Assembly: GCF_030551875.1 (NCBI RefSeq)
Contig: NZ_JAUOZU010000010.1
Span: forward strand, 1 to 64,000
DNA: 64,000 bases
Origin: Fluviirhizobium alvei
GTDB taxonomy: Bacteria; Pseudomonadota; Alphaproteobacteria; Rhizobiales; Rhizobiaceae
Direction: 5' to 3'
The notes under the pieces are model-generated. The model searched no databases. It saw only the letters and a list, made by a program, of their open reading frames with translations, and was not told the DNA's origin. The translations under genes and the position numbers were made by a program. Positions 9,272 to 17,690 of the stretch are shown piece by piece (the first letter of the stretch is position 1; each line of letters starts with the position of its first letter).

Positions 9272-9853
9272 ATGACAATCCCAAAGAGAACGCAACGATC
9301 CCGCAACCTCATTCTCGATGCTGCCGATGCAGCCATTCGCGAGAAAGGCCTGGCTGCAACGTCCGTTGAGGAGATCGCAGTGCGAGCGGGCCTGACCCGT
9401 AAGACGGTCTACAACCTGTTCGCCTCAAAGGACGAAATCGCCTGGCAACTCATCGCGCGCGTGGAGGCCGCTGATGCGCCCTATCGCATTCGGATAGAGG
9501 CCGACGAAGACGTGCTTCTGTTGCTCGAAAGCGTCTTTCTCGACAGTGCGCGCTGGTGTCTGGCAAACCCCTCGCTTGCAAGGCTAGCCCTTTCCCCAGC
9601 CGAAAGGCCAACCAATGAGCCGCCGACAGACCGGCCTTCCTTCCAGGGGCTCGTGAGGGACATCCTGCTTCTCGGGCAGCGGCAGGGTATCATTCGCAAG
9701 GATGAGAACCCCAATTTCATGGCACTCGTGCTCCTCGGCATCTATGGTCAGGCGATGCTTTCGGCCCTGAGCAATGGGCAATTCGCTGAAAATGAAATCA
9801 GACACATCATCCGCATTGTTGTCGAAGGGATCGGAGAACGTCCGCCGCGCTGA
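9272..9853 (+). CDS. TetR family transcriptional regulator
   Basis: 193 residues. The N-terminal helix-turn-helix is clear (ILDAADAAIREKGLAATSVE, then EIAVRAGLTRKTVYNLFASK). The C-terminal ligand domain (~60-193) is family-specific and its ligand is not predictable. It has almost no leader: a TATAAT lies just before the ATG, so either the transcript starts very close to the start codon or that AT-rich stretch belongs to the operator. Divergent from the DUF4336 gene; autoregulation and control of that gene through the palindrome at 9239-9266 is the expected arrangement. The LLM oxidoreductase 110 bases downstream could be in the same regulon. Confidence 0.9.
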   Translation: MTIPKRTQRSRNLILDAADAAIREKGLAATSVEEIAVRAGLTRKTVYNLFASKDEIAWQLIARVEAADAPYRIRIEADEDVLLLLESVFLDSARWCLANPSLARLALSPAERPTNEPPTDRPSFQGLVRDILLLGQRQGIIRKDENPNFMALVLLGIYGQAMLSALSNGQFAENEIRHIIRIVVEGIGERPPR

Positions 9854-9963
9854 GGCGGCTCTGGGCAGAGATTGGGAATCGGGGGCTTTCCTTTGTCCGT
9901 GGACCTTGATTCCGGAGATTTAGACCCCACCTGCAGCTGACATTCGCAATTCCGAGTCTCTTC

Positions 9964-10962
9964 ATGATACCCTTTTCCATTCTCGATCTTGCCACCGTGG
10001 CGGAAGGCAGCACCATTTCGGATGCGTTCGCCAATAGCCGCGCCATGGCCATCCGCGCCGAGGAGCTCGGCTTCCAGCGCTACTGGTTGGCCGAACATCA
10101 CGGCATGCCGGCCGTCGCCAGCGCGGCGACCGCGGTACTGATTGGCCATATCGGCAGCGCAACCAAACGGATCCGTATCGGCTCCGGCGGCATCATGCTG
10201 CCCAATCACGCGCCGCTGGTGATTGCCGAGCAATTCGGAACGCTGGCACATCTCTTTCCAGGCCGGGTGGATCTGGGACTTGGCCGAGCACCGGGAACGG
10301 ACATGCGCACGGCGCGTGCTCTTCGCCGCGATCTCGAAGCCGGAGCTCATAGTTTCCCGAATGATATCGTCGAATTGCAAGCCTATCTAGGAACATCGCA
10401 GCCGGGCCAGATACTTGCCGTTCCGGGCTACGGAACCGAGGTGCCGATCTGGATTCTCGGCTCAAGCCTCTATAGCGCCCATCTCGCTGCGGCCCTCGGC
10501 CTGCCCTATGCGTTTGCCTCGCATTTCGCACCCGACATGCTGCTTGAGGCGATCGATATCTACCGTTCCCGTTTCCAGCCGTCCGCTTCGCTCGCCCAAC
10601 CCTACGTGATGGCAGGCGTGATGGGGGTTATTGCCGACACAGACGAACAGGCCCGATACCTTTTCACGTCGTCGCAGCAGCAGTTCATCAACCTGCGCCG
10701 CAACAATCGCGGCCTGTTTCCGCGTCCAGTCGACAATATGGATGCGATCTGGACCGAAATGGAGCGGATCAATGTCGAGCACACGTTGCGCTATGCGATC
10801 GTCGGCTCGCCGGCAACCGCGGCTGCGACGCTCGATACCTTCATTGCCGAGACCAGCATCGATGAGTTGATCGTCTCGACGCCGGTTCACGATTTTGCCG
10901 CCCGCATCCGCTCCCTCGAACATTTTGCGGCTTTGCCGGCCTTTGCTCCGACGAGAGACTGA
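9964..10962 (+). CDS. LLM-class flavin-dependent oxidoreductase
   Basis: 332 residues, bacterial luciferase-like (alpha/beta barrel) FMN-dependent monooxygenase of the MsnO8/YhbW type. Features are the N-terminal [18 protein letters not shown], the flavin-site run [14 protein letters not shown] (~33-46), [20 protein letters not shown] (~73-92), and [14 protein letters not shown] (~97-110). Substrate unknown. Lies downstream of tetR on the same strand with a 110-base gap and no evident terminator between them. No strong ribosome site before the ATG. Confidence 0.9.
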   Translation: MIPFSILDLATVAEGSTISDAFANSRAMAIRAEELGFQRYWLAEHHGMPAVASAATAVLIGHIGSATKRIRIGSGGIMLPNHAPLVIAEQFGTLAHLFPGRVDLGLGRAPGTDMRTARALRRDLEAGAHSFPNDIVELQAYLGTSQPGQILAVPGYGTEVPIWILGSSLYSAHLAAALGLPYAFASHFAPDMLLEAIDIYRSRFQPSASLAQPYVMAGVMGVIADTDEQARYLFTSSQQQFINLRRNNRGLFPRPVDNMDAIWTEMERINVEHTLRYAIVGSPATAAATLDTFIAETSIDELIVSTPVHDFAARIRSLEHFAALPAFAPTRD

Positions 10963-10970
10963 CAATAAAA

Positions 10971-10999
10971 AACCGCCAGCGACCGGATCGCTGGCGGTT
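10971..10999. terminator. Terminator between LLM oxidoreductase and yebC
   Basis: 12-base arms AACCGCCAGCGA (10971-10982) and TCGCTGGCGGTT (10988-10999) with a 5-base loop. On the minus strand it is followed by TTTTTTATTG, so it ends yebC; it may also stop the oxidoreductase transcript from the other side. Confidence 0.8.
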
Positions 11000-11024
11000 C
11001 GTCATTCAGTTAAAAGACGGCGTC

Positions 11025-11771
11025 TCAGCCCGAAAGCTTGGCCATGACCTCTTCGGGAATATCCATGTTGGTATAGACATTCTGGACATCGTCATCGTCT
11101 TCGAGCGTATCGGTTAGCTTCAGCAGCGACTGCGCCCGTTCTTCATCGACGGTAATGGTGTTCTGCGGTTTCCAGATCGCCTTGACGGTTTCAGCTTCGC
11201 CGAGAATGCCTTCGAGGGCCTTGGAAACTTCGCCGATCGCTTCGAACGCGCAATAGATCGTATGGCCATCCTCGTCGGATACGCAATCGTCTGCACCTGC
11301 CTCGATCGCGGCTTCCATCAGCTTGTCGGCATCGCCAGCCGCAAGCTTGTAGGTGATTTCGCCGACATGATCGAAGGAGAAGGAAACCGAGCCGGTTTCG
11401 CCGAGAGCGCCGCCCGCCTTGGTGAAGGTGGAGCGCACATTCGACGCTGTGCGGTTACGGTTGTCGGTCAGCGCTTCGACGATGACGGCAATGCCACCGG
11501 GACCATAACCTTCGTAGCGAACCTGATCGTAGTTTTCAGCATCGGCACCGGATGCCTTCTTGATCGCACGGTCGATATTGTCCTTCGGCATCGACTGGGC
11601 CTTGGCGTTCTGGATCGCCAGGCGAAGCGCTGCATTCATGGACGGATCAGGAAGGCCAGTCTTGGCCGCCACCGTGATTTCGCGCGCGAGCTTCGAAAAC
11701 AGCTTGGAACGGATCGCATCCTGGCGACCCTTGCGGTGCATGATATTCTTGAACTGTGAATGGCCGGCCAT
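11025..11771 (-). CDS. yebC: YebC/PmpR family protein
   Basis: 248 residues starting [20 protein letters not shown], the invariant YebC start; the frame is open further upstream to 11924 but that overlaps the ymdB-type gene. The family includes transcriptional regulators and, from recent work, a translation factor acting on proline-rich stalls. The three-domain fold is complete, with the central [20 protein letters not shown] motif. In many bacteria yebC sits next to ruvC; here the chemoreceptor, tetR and LLM genes separate them. Confidence 0.96.
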   Translation of the reverse strand: MAGHSQFKNIMHRKGRQDAIRSKLFSKLAREITVAAKTGLPDPSMNAALRLAIQNAKAQSMPKDNIDRAIKKASGADAENYDQVRYEGYGPGGIAVIVEALTDNRNRTASNVRSTFTKAGGALGETGSVSFSFDHVGEITYKLAAGDADKLMEAAIEAGADDCVSDEDGHTIYCAFEAIGEVSKALEGILGEAETVKAIWKPQNTITVDEERAQSLLKLTDTLEDDDDVQNVYTNMDIPEEVMAKLSG

Positions 11772-11883
11772 GGCACCCCTGCAGATTGTCTGATGTCTAG
11801 GATGCGGCCTTATATTGTCTGGCTGCCCTGCATTCAAGAGGGTCAGCGCTTTTCCGCAAGGGCCGGAACCTTCCGGTCCGACC

Positions 11884-12708
11884 CTATCGCCAGAAATCCG
11901 GAACGGTCTCCGACAGCCGCGCACCGAGCCGAAGCGGCGCTATCTTTTCCGCCAATCCTGTCCGATCGGATATTTCGACACCGACACCGCAGATCGTCGC
12001 CGGACCGTTTGCGGCCTCGAAACGACCGCGCGGCACCTTGCTCAGGAAGCGGTTGAGTGGCTCTTCCTTCTCCATCCCGAGCGAGGAATCGTAGTCGCCG
12101 CACATGCCTGCATCCGACATATAGGCCGTACCACCATTGAGGATCTGGTGATCGGCAGTCGGCACATGGGTGTGGGTACCGACGACGAAGCTGGCGCGCC
12201 CATCGACAAAATGGCCGAAACACTGCTTTTCGCTGGTCGCCTCCGCGTGAAAATCGAAAATCACCGCATCGGCCTGCTCGCCGAGCGGGCAGGCGTCCAG
12301 AATGACTTCCGCGGCCTTGAACGGATCATCGAGATCCGGATGCATGAATACGCGTCCCATGATGTTAGCGACCAGCACGCGCGCGCCATTGCGAGCGATA
12401 TAGAGACCAGACCCCTTGCCGGGCGTACCGGGCGGAAAGTTCGCCGGCCGCAAGAACTGATCCTGCCGGTCGGCAAACACCAGCGCTTCGCGTTGGTCCC
12501 AGACATGGTTGCCGGTGGTCACAACATCGGCACCGGCCGAGAGCGTCGAAATCAGGATATCTTCGGTAATGCCGAAACCGCCGGCGGCATTTTCGCCGTT
12601 GACGATCACGAAATCGAGTTTCAGGTCGGAAACAAGGCCCGGCAACCGATCCCAGACCGCCTGACGACCGGATCGTCCGACCATATCCCCGAGAAACAAC
12701 AGCCTCAT
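11884..12708 (-). CDS. YmdB-type metallophosphoesterase (TIGR00282)
   Basis: 274 residues. Calcineurin-like phosphoesterase of the YmdB family; the Bacillus member hydrolyses cyclic nucleotides. Motifs: [12 protein letters not shown] (metal Asp), VNGENAAGG (metal Glu/Asn), TTGNHVWDQ (Asn-His), [12 protein letters not shown] (His) and [10 protein letters not shown] (GTHTH). The start ATG overlaps the fau stop by four bases, so the two are coupled, the same fau-ymdB pairing seen in other Rhizobiales. Cytoplasmic; no signal peptide. Confidence 0.9.
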   Translation of the reverse strand: MRLLFLGDMVGRSGRQAVWDRLPGLVSDLKLDFVIVNGENAAGGFGITEDILISTLSAGADVVTTGNHVWDQREALVFADRQDQFLRPANFPPGTPGKGSGLYIARNGARVLVANIMGRVFMHPDLDDPFKAAEVILDACPLGEQADAVIFDFHAEATSEKQCFGHFVDGRASFVVGTHTHVPTADHQILNGGTAYMSDAGMCGDYDSSLGMEKEEPLNRFLSKVPRGRFEAANGPATICGVGVEISDRTGLAEKIAPLRLGARLSETVPDFWR

Positions 12709-13292
12709 GCTTCTTTCCTTTCGAACTGCCTGAGACCGCTTTCGGTCAGGATCGCATCAAGGGGAACATCATGCGGTTCGGCGGGAACCGCATCGATCTT
12801 TTGGCAATCGAAGGCAATGCCGATGAGCCTCGGTTTCATGCCCTTCGCATGCAGGCGTGCGATTGCCCGGTCATAATGGCCGGCGCCGTAGCCGATGCGG
12901 TTACCCTGATCATCGAAGACCGAAAGCGGCATTAAAAGCAGCGATGGATCTAGAACGGCAGCCTCCGGCCCCGGACCTGTCGTGCCGAACCCGGTATCGA
13001 CCAGCGGGGCACCGGCCACCAGTTCGCGAAATACGATGGTCTGGCGATCCTGTACGATCGGCAAGGCCAGCTTAGCACCGCGCGCCGCAAGCCGGTGCAT
13101 GAGCGGCCGAATATCCACTTCCGAGCGGATCGGAAAAAAGCCAGAAACGATCTCCCCCGGCGCAATATCGATCGCATCGCCGGCGAGATCCGCCATGGCG
13201 AGGCTCATTTCGATCCGGGCATCAGCCGGTATGGCGTCACGCAACGCCAGGCGCTCCTGCCGCAGCTGCGCCTTCAGAGATTTTGCGGTCAT
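12705..13292 (-). CDS. fau: 5-formyltetrahydrofolate cyclo-ligase
   Basis: 195 residues. ATP-dependent conversion of 5-formyl-THF to 5,10-methenyl-THF, returning it to the one-carbon pool. The C-terminal signature NRIGYGAGHYDRAIARL (~130-147) holds the nucleotide-binding glycines, and ISGFFPIRSEVDIRPL-like residues (VSGFFPIRSEVDIRPL) form the substrate side. In most proteobacteria it lies just after 6S RNA; here its upstream region (13293-13511) holds no 6S-like sequence, while 6S stays next to zapA 11 kb away. Confidence 0.95.
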   Translation of the reverse strand: MTAKSLKAQLRQERLALRDAIPADARIEMSLAMADLAGDAIDIAPGEIVSGFFPIRSEVDIRPLMHRLAARGAKLALPIVQDRQTIVFRELVAGAPLVDTGFGTTGPGPEAAVLDPSLLLMPLSVFDDQGNRIGYGAGHYDRAIARLHAKGMKPRLIGIAFDCQKIDAVPAEPHDVPLDAILTESGLRQFERKEA

Positions 13293-13436
13293 GCTTCGAT
13301 CCCGTCTTCAATCGGATCTCCATAAGGCGAAACCCTGCGAACGGCAACGGAGGTCACGACTAAACCAGACGCGTTCGGTCCAGGAAAACTGACAATTCGT
13401 AAATTTGATCATGTAATATGCAATTGATTATTTTTT

Positions 13437-13468
13437 ATACATTAATACATATTTATTAACTAATGTAT
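13437..13468. repeat. AT-rich inverted repeat upstream of TadG-like gene
   Basis: Arms ATACATTA (13437-13444) and TAATGTAT (13461-13468) lie in a strongly AT-rich stretch (about 13390-13480) that differs sharply from the GC-rich surroundings. Likely promoter/operator DNA for the gene starting at 13512. It shares ACTAATGTAT with the TetR operator at 9239-9266. Confidence 0.4.
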
Positions 13469-13511
13469 GATGTACGTTTCAAATATTGCATTGGCATGAA
13501 TTGATCAGTCT

Positions 13512-15128
13512 ATGAAATCAAAAAACTCAATCATCACCCGATTTGGAACCTCGAACTCCGGCAACTTTGCACTGATGTTTGCCTTGTTGCTGGTCCCGAT
13601 GGTTATTTCGATCGGTGTCGCGATCGACTTCGCCCGACAGTACAACACGGGCAATCAGCTTCAGACCGCGGTCGATGCCGCGGCTCTGCAGATAGCGCAA
13701 AAGACCGAAAGCTTGAGTGATACGGAAGCTCTTTCTCGCGCCGAAAAGCTCATCGCCGCAAATTTTAAAGGCCAAGCATTTCAGCTCAACCTGTCCCGAA
13801 CAACCTCCACGGTGAAAATCACCGGACAGGCCACCCTGCCGACGACCTTTCTCTCCATTCTCGATATCAAGAAGCTCTATGTAACAAGGGTTGCTACAGC
13901 CAATGTAGCGCAGACAAAATTCGAGATTGCCCTTGTTCTTGATACGACTGGCTCAATGGAGGGCGGCAAGCTCAACGCCATGAAGGCCGCAGCCAAGACC
14001 CTTGTCGATGATCTCGACAAACAGGTGATTGCAACCGAAAATCTCAAGTTCGCCCTGGTTCCTTTTGCAACCTTTGTCAATGTTGGTCCGCAATATGGAG
14101 CGATCATGTCCAACGGCAAGGTAACGCAATCCCCAGCGAACTGGATCGACGCGCTCGGACAATCACCGATTACCCAGCAGGATCTGGGCGCAGACGTTAG
14201 CCGCTTCGCGCTCTATTCCCACCTTGGCCACACCTGGAAGGGATGCATCGAATCCCGTCCAAAGGTGAACGGGGTGGATTATGCCGTGACTGACACGGCG
14301 CCGGATGCATCGAAACCCTACACGCTGTTCATTCCCACCTTTGCAGCCGACGAACCCGGTTCTTATTACTACATGAACTCATGGCTTTCCGATTCCCCGG
14401 CAACCATCCGGCAACAGACTTGGAACGAACGCCGGACCCGCTATGGCGTCAATTACACCAGCAAGCCAACGACTTTGTCCGAATGGGCGAAATCGGCAAA
14501 GAGTTGGGCAAGCGTTACCCAGGACAATTCTGCATCTGCATACTATTCGAATTATCATGCGGCCAAGGGCCCCAATTTCATGTGCGAAACACAGGCTATT
14601 ACGCCTTTGACCTCGGACTACACCAAAGTCAAATCCGCCATCGATGCACTGGTCGCCGCCGGAAACACCAATATTCTGGAAGGTGCCGCCTGGGGTTGGC
14701 GCGTGCTTTCGCCGAACGTACCGTTTACTGAAGGGCTCCCTGCCCGCACGTCAGGCCTGAACAAGATCATGGTTCTTCTGACAGATGGAACCAATTTCTT
14801 CGGCCACACGACAAGCGCCCTCGGCTCGGCCTATACAAGCTTCGGTTTTCTGGTCGATGGCCGGCTGGACGGCATTACCACCAACGATGCAACGGTGACC
14901 ACTGCAGCAATGGATGCCAAGACGCTGCAAGCCTGCACGAATGCCAAGGCGGATGGAGTGGAAATCTACACAATCCTGCTTGAGGAGAGTAATTCCAAGA
15001 CCAGCGCACTCCTTGAGAAGTGCGCGACGAATCCTGCCCATTTCATTCCGGTCCCCGATCGGTCTGGCCTTGCAGCCGCCTTTGCGGCTATCAAGACCGG
15101 GATCACCCAGGTCAAGCTTGATGAATAG
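13512..15128 (+). CDS. TadG-like pilus assembly protein with vWA domain
   Basis: 538 residues. The N-terminus (residues ~15-45, GNFALMFALLLVPMVISIGV) is a TadE/TadG-type membrane anchor of the Flp/Tad pilus machinery, after which come AIDFARQYNTGNQLQTAVDA and a von Willebrand A domain whose MIDAS begins LVLDTTGSMEGGK (~140); a second part (ILEGAAWGWRVLSP, ... MVLLTDGTNFFG) completes the fold. The protein is exposed outside the inner membrane. No other tad genes lie nearby, so it is an orphan of that system; rhizobia often have several such loose copies. An AT-rich upstream region suggests silencing or activation by MucR/H-NS-like proteins (inference). Confidence 0.85.
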   Translation: MKSKNSIITRFGTSNSGNFALMFALLLVPMVISIGVAIDFARQYNTGNQLQTAVDAAALQIAQKTESLSDTEALSRAEKLIAANFKGQAFQLNLSRTTSTVKITGQATLPTTFLSILDIKKLYVTRVATANVAQTKFEIALVLDTTGSMEGGKLNAMKAAAKTLVDDLDKQVIATENLKFALVPFATFVNVGPQYGAIMSNGKVTQSPANWIDALGQSPITQQDLGADVSRFALYSHLGHTWKGCIESRPKVNGVDYAVTDTAPDASKPYTLFIPTFAADEPGSYYYMNSWLSDSPATIRQQTWNERRTRYGVNYTSKPTTLSEWAKSAKSWASVTQDNSASAYYSNYHAAKGPNFMCETQAITPLTSDYTKVKSAIDALVAAGNTNILEGAAWGWRVLSPNVPFTEGLPARTSGLNKIMVLLTDGTNFFGHTTSALGSAYTSFGFLVDGRLDGITTNDATVTTAAMDAKTLQACTNAKADGVEIYTILLEESNSKTSALLEKCATNPAHFIPVPDRSGLAAAFAAIKTGITQVKLDE

Positions 15129-15151
15129 TTCTGCTCGATGAAAAGGCGCAG

Positions 15152-15850
15152 TCAAACGCTGTTCGAGAGAATATTGATGCTGAGCGCCAACACCGCGGCA
15201 TTGAAGAAATAGGCAATCACGGAATGGACCAGCACGACTATTCGCATCGGCCGTGACTCGATCATAACATCAGCAGTCTGGTTGGCGACCGAGATGGTTA
15301 CCGTAAAATAGAGAAAGTCGATATAATCGGGCTTCGTGTCCTTGGGAAAACCAAGTCCCCCGCCTTCGCTGTTCGGCATCCTGCGGCCATCTTGCCAATG
15401 CATGTAGAATTCGTGGGCGTAATGTTCAGTAAAAATGGCCTGGATGAAGGCCCAGGAAACGAAAATCGTCAGCACGGCCAGGGCGACATGCAAAAGCCAG
15501 TTCTCCGAATCTGGCGTCTTGATCTGGCTCAGTTCCATGACGATCGCAGCCAGACTGACAACGACGGCAATCAGAGACAGGGACAGGACGAAAAACCGTC
15601 CCTCATCGGTTCGGACAGCACGCGCCCGCATGACATCGCCGGTCGAACGCGACATCATTTGCAGCATCATGGCGAGGAAACAAAGCGCGCCGATATTCCA
15701 ACCGATCAGCAGCCGCGCGGCTTCTCCATACTGTGGTCCTGCCAGGAGATAGGTTGCGACGCCGATCAATGCGGATAGCATCAGTCGCGGATGGGCGATG
15801 AACTGGGAAACCACCGCTCGATGCGGCCGCCCATCCTTGATCGGCTTCAT
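15152..15850 (-). CDS. DUF1345 membrane protein
   Basis: 232 residues with about five hydrophobic segments (LMLSALIGVATYLLAG; IGWN...ALCFLAMMLQMM; FFVLSLSLIAVVVSLAAIVM; LHVALAVLTIFVSWAFIQAI; IVVLVHSVIAYFFNAAVLAL). Conserved DUF1345 middle FYMHWQDG...GFPKDTKPDYIDFLYFTVTI resembles the pore-loop region of two-TM potassium channels (a recognised but untested likeness). Inner membrane; function unknown. Ends 24 bases from the converging TadG-like gene and follows DUF1192 by 3 bases. Confidence 0.85.
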   Translation of the reverse strand: MKPIKDGRPHRAVVSQFIAHPRLMLSALIGVATYLLAGPQYGEAARLLIGWNIGALCFLAMMLQMMSRSTGDVMRARAVRTDEGRFFVLSLSLIAVVVSLAAIVMELSQIKTPDSENWLLHVALAVLTIFVSWAFIQAIFTEHYAHEFYMHWQDGRRMPNSEGGGLGFPKDTKPDYIDFLYFTVTISVANQTADVMIESRPMRIVVLVHSVIAYFFNAAVLALSINILSNSV

Positions 15851-15853
15851 GCC

Positions 15854-16045
15854 TTACCTCTTGAACAGGTCTTCTGCCGCAGACCGGCTCGATGATTTTC
15901 GATCGATTTCGCTCCGAAGCCTGGCAATCTCGGCCTCAAGCAAGCCGACCCTGTCCCTCAATTCCCCTACGGAAAGAAGGGAAAGATCGGAGCCGATCTC
16001 ATGGGACAATTTACGCTTCGGGCGATCATCCTCTTCCAACGTCAT
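15854..16045 (-). CDS. DUF1192 small coiled-coil protein
   Basis: 63 residues, widely conserved in Rhizobiales. N-terminal basic/acidic linker, then a short coiled coil (LSVGELRDRVGLLEAEIARL). Function unknown. Its ATG overlaps the stop of the MFS gene by four bases, so it is translationally coupled to that gene and, with DUF1345, forms a three-gene operon. Confidence 0.82.
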   Translation of the reverse strand: MTLEEDDRPKRKLSHEIGSDLSLLSVGELRDRVGLLEAEIARLRSEIDRKSSSRSAAEDLFKR

Positions 16046-17319
16046 GCCGCAGCCTCCGCTTTTCCATCTCTGATGCCACCGTCAGTGGCTTGCGAGCGCG
16101 GGTCAAGGGCCAGACTTTCAGGTGTGGTCGGCGTGCCGCTCGAGACGGTGGAATAGGCTTCACGCGAACCGACCGGGATTGCCGCTCGCAAGCGAGAACG
16201 GATGATCGCATAGATCGCGATGAGCCCGTGCGCCGTCGCGGTGACGCCGAAGAGCGCGTAGGGCCCGAACCGTTCCATGACCGGACCTCCCAGCGTCGGG
16301 CCGATGACCGTACCGATACCATATAGGAGCAGCAACCCGCCCGAAACATTCATGAAATCGGATGGTTTGGCAAAGTCGTTGGCATGGGCAACCGCAATCG
16401 GATAGAGCGCGTTGGCAGCAGCCCCGTAGATGCCGACCAGAATCAGGAGCGCGATGCTGTTCTGCGGATGAACGATCGCCATCTGGATACCGGCAAGCCA
16501 CCCGATTCCCGAAAGAACGGCCAGCACATAACGACGATCCATGCGGTCGGACATCCGGCCCGCCGGCATCTGCATGGCGGCGCCGGCGAAAATGGTGATC
16601 GTCATCATCAGCGCGACATCGCCCGTCGAAAGTCCAGCCTTGGCGCCGAAAACCGCCCCCAGCGTGCCCCAGGCACCGTTGGCAATACCGACCAGCAGAA
16701 TACCGATGAAGGAAACGGGCGAATTGCGATAAAGGCCAACGAGATCGAGCTTCACTTCGCTGAGCGGTTTGGGGGACTGCGCCGTCGAAACCAGCGTCGG
16801 CAACATGGCAACGCAATAGAAGATGCCGGCGATCATGAACAGGATCGAACCATTGATGTCCTGGAAGGCCACCATCATCTGGCCACCGACAATTCCCAAG
16901 AGCGTGATCGAAATATAGAGCGAGAAAATCATGCCGCGACTCTCGTTGCTGGCCCGCTCGTTGAGCCAGCTTTCGATGATCATTGCGGTTGCGGCAGTCG
17001 CAAAACCCGTCACAGCGCGGGACAGAATCCAGGCCGTCGGCTCGATAATGATACCGGTCATGAGCGCCGTAATCGCGATGATGGAAATGAAGCCGGAAAA
17101 GGCACGCACATGCCCCATCCGTTTCACCAATTGCCGGGCAAAGATGCAGCCGAGCACAAAACCTGCCGCCCAGGATGTTCCGAACAGGCCGAGCACAGTC
17201 TCCGAATAGCCTTCTGCCGTTCCGCGCATCGGCATCAGCAGGCTATGCAAGCCGTTGCCCAGGTAGAGGAACAGGGTTCCGGTGAGAAGCGCCAGAACGG
17301 AAATCAGATTATGTTTCAT
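16042..17319 (-). CDS. MFS transporter (YcaD-like)
   Basis: 425 residues with twelve predicted TM helices. I start at ATG 17319 (MKHNLISVLALLTGTLFLYL); a longer frame to 17346 adds non-hydrophobic residues. The loop 2-3 motif appears as GCIFARQLVKRMGHVRAF and its C-half repeat as GRMSDRMDRRYVL, both normal for the superfamily. The substrate is not predictable; the YcaD-like subgroup is orphan. First gene of the MFS-DUF1192-DUF1345 operon. Confidence 0.9.
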   Translation of the reverse strand: MKHNLISVLALLTGTLFLYLGNGLHSLLMPMRGTAEGYSETVLGLFGTSWAAGFVLGCIFARQLVKRMGHVRAFSGFISIIAITALMTGIIIEPTAWILSRAVTGFATAATAMIIESWLNERASNESRGMIFSLYISITLLGIVGGQMMVAFQDINGSILFMIAGIFYCVAMLPTLVSTAQSPKPLSEVKLDLVGLYRNSPVSFIGILLVGIANGAWGTLGAVFGAKAGLSTGDVALMMTITIFAGAAMQMPAGRMSDRMDRRYVLAVLSGIGWLAGIQMAIVHPQNSIALLILVGIYGAAANALYPIAVAHANDFAKPSDFMNVSGGLLLLYGIGTVIGPTLGGPVMERFGPYALFGVTATAHGLIAIYAIIRSRLRAAIPVGSREAYSTVSSGTPTTPESLALDPRSQATDGGIRDGKAEAAA

Positions 17320-17516
17320 CAGCAGTCTCTGCTTCGTGCATTGCAAATTCCGTCTGATTTCAGGGAATGCAGCGGAGTTGGTCTTGTGCTGGAGGACATT
17401 GGGTCTCGGAACGAAGCAATTCTAATCGATTTGCCTGCTTCCTCCAACCAGCGAGATGCGCTAGTAGAACATCAAAAGGGCCGTTTTAATGGCATGAAGC
17501 GGCGGGAACTTTAGAA

Positions 17517-17672
17517 TTGACGAAAATCCTTTCGGCCATCGCCATTGTCTTGATGGTCTTGCATCTGGTCAGGCCGATTGGCCTTCCCGGCCTGAGGCGC
17601 CGAAAAGATTTCTGGAAAATAGCCGTGGCGATGATCGCGATCATCCTGATCACCGCCCTTCTCCGCGAATGA
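17517..17672 (+). CDS. 51-residue two-helix membrane protein
   Basis: A short frame beginning with TTG 17517: (M)TKILSAIAIVLMVLHLVR, then PIGLPGLRRRKDFWK, then IAVAMIAIILITALLRE. It has two hydrophobic segments (residues ~4-18 and ~34-48) joined by a basic loop with a Pro-Ile-Gly-Leu-Pro-Gly-Leu turn. The balanced hydrophobic/basic pattern with a clean stop is what a real small protein looks like. No better ATG start in frame keeps the first helix. I recall near-identical short proteins in rhizobial annotations but cannot confirm here. Function unknown. It converges on the OmpA-like gene, whose stop is at 17691. Confidence 0.6.
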   Translation: MTKILSAIAIVLMVLHLVRPIGLPGLRRRKDFWKIAVAMIAIILITALLRE

Positions 17673-17690
17673 CGATCAAGCCCTCTTGCG

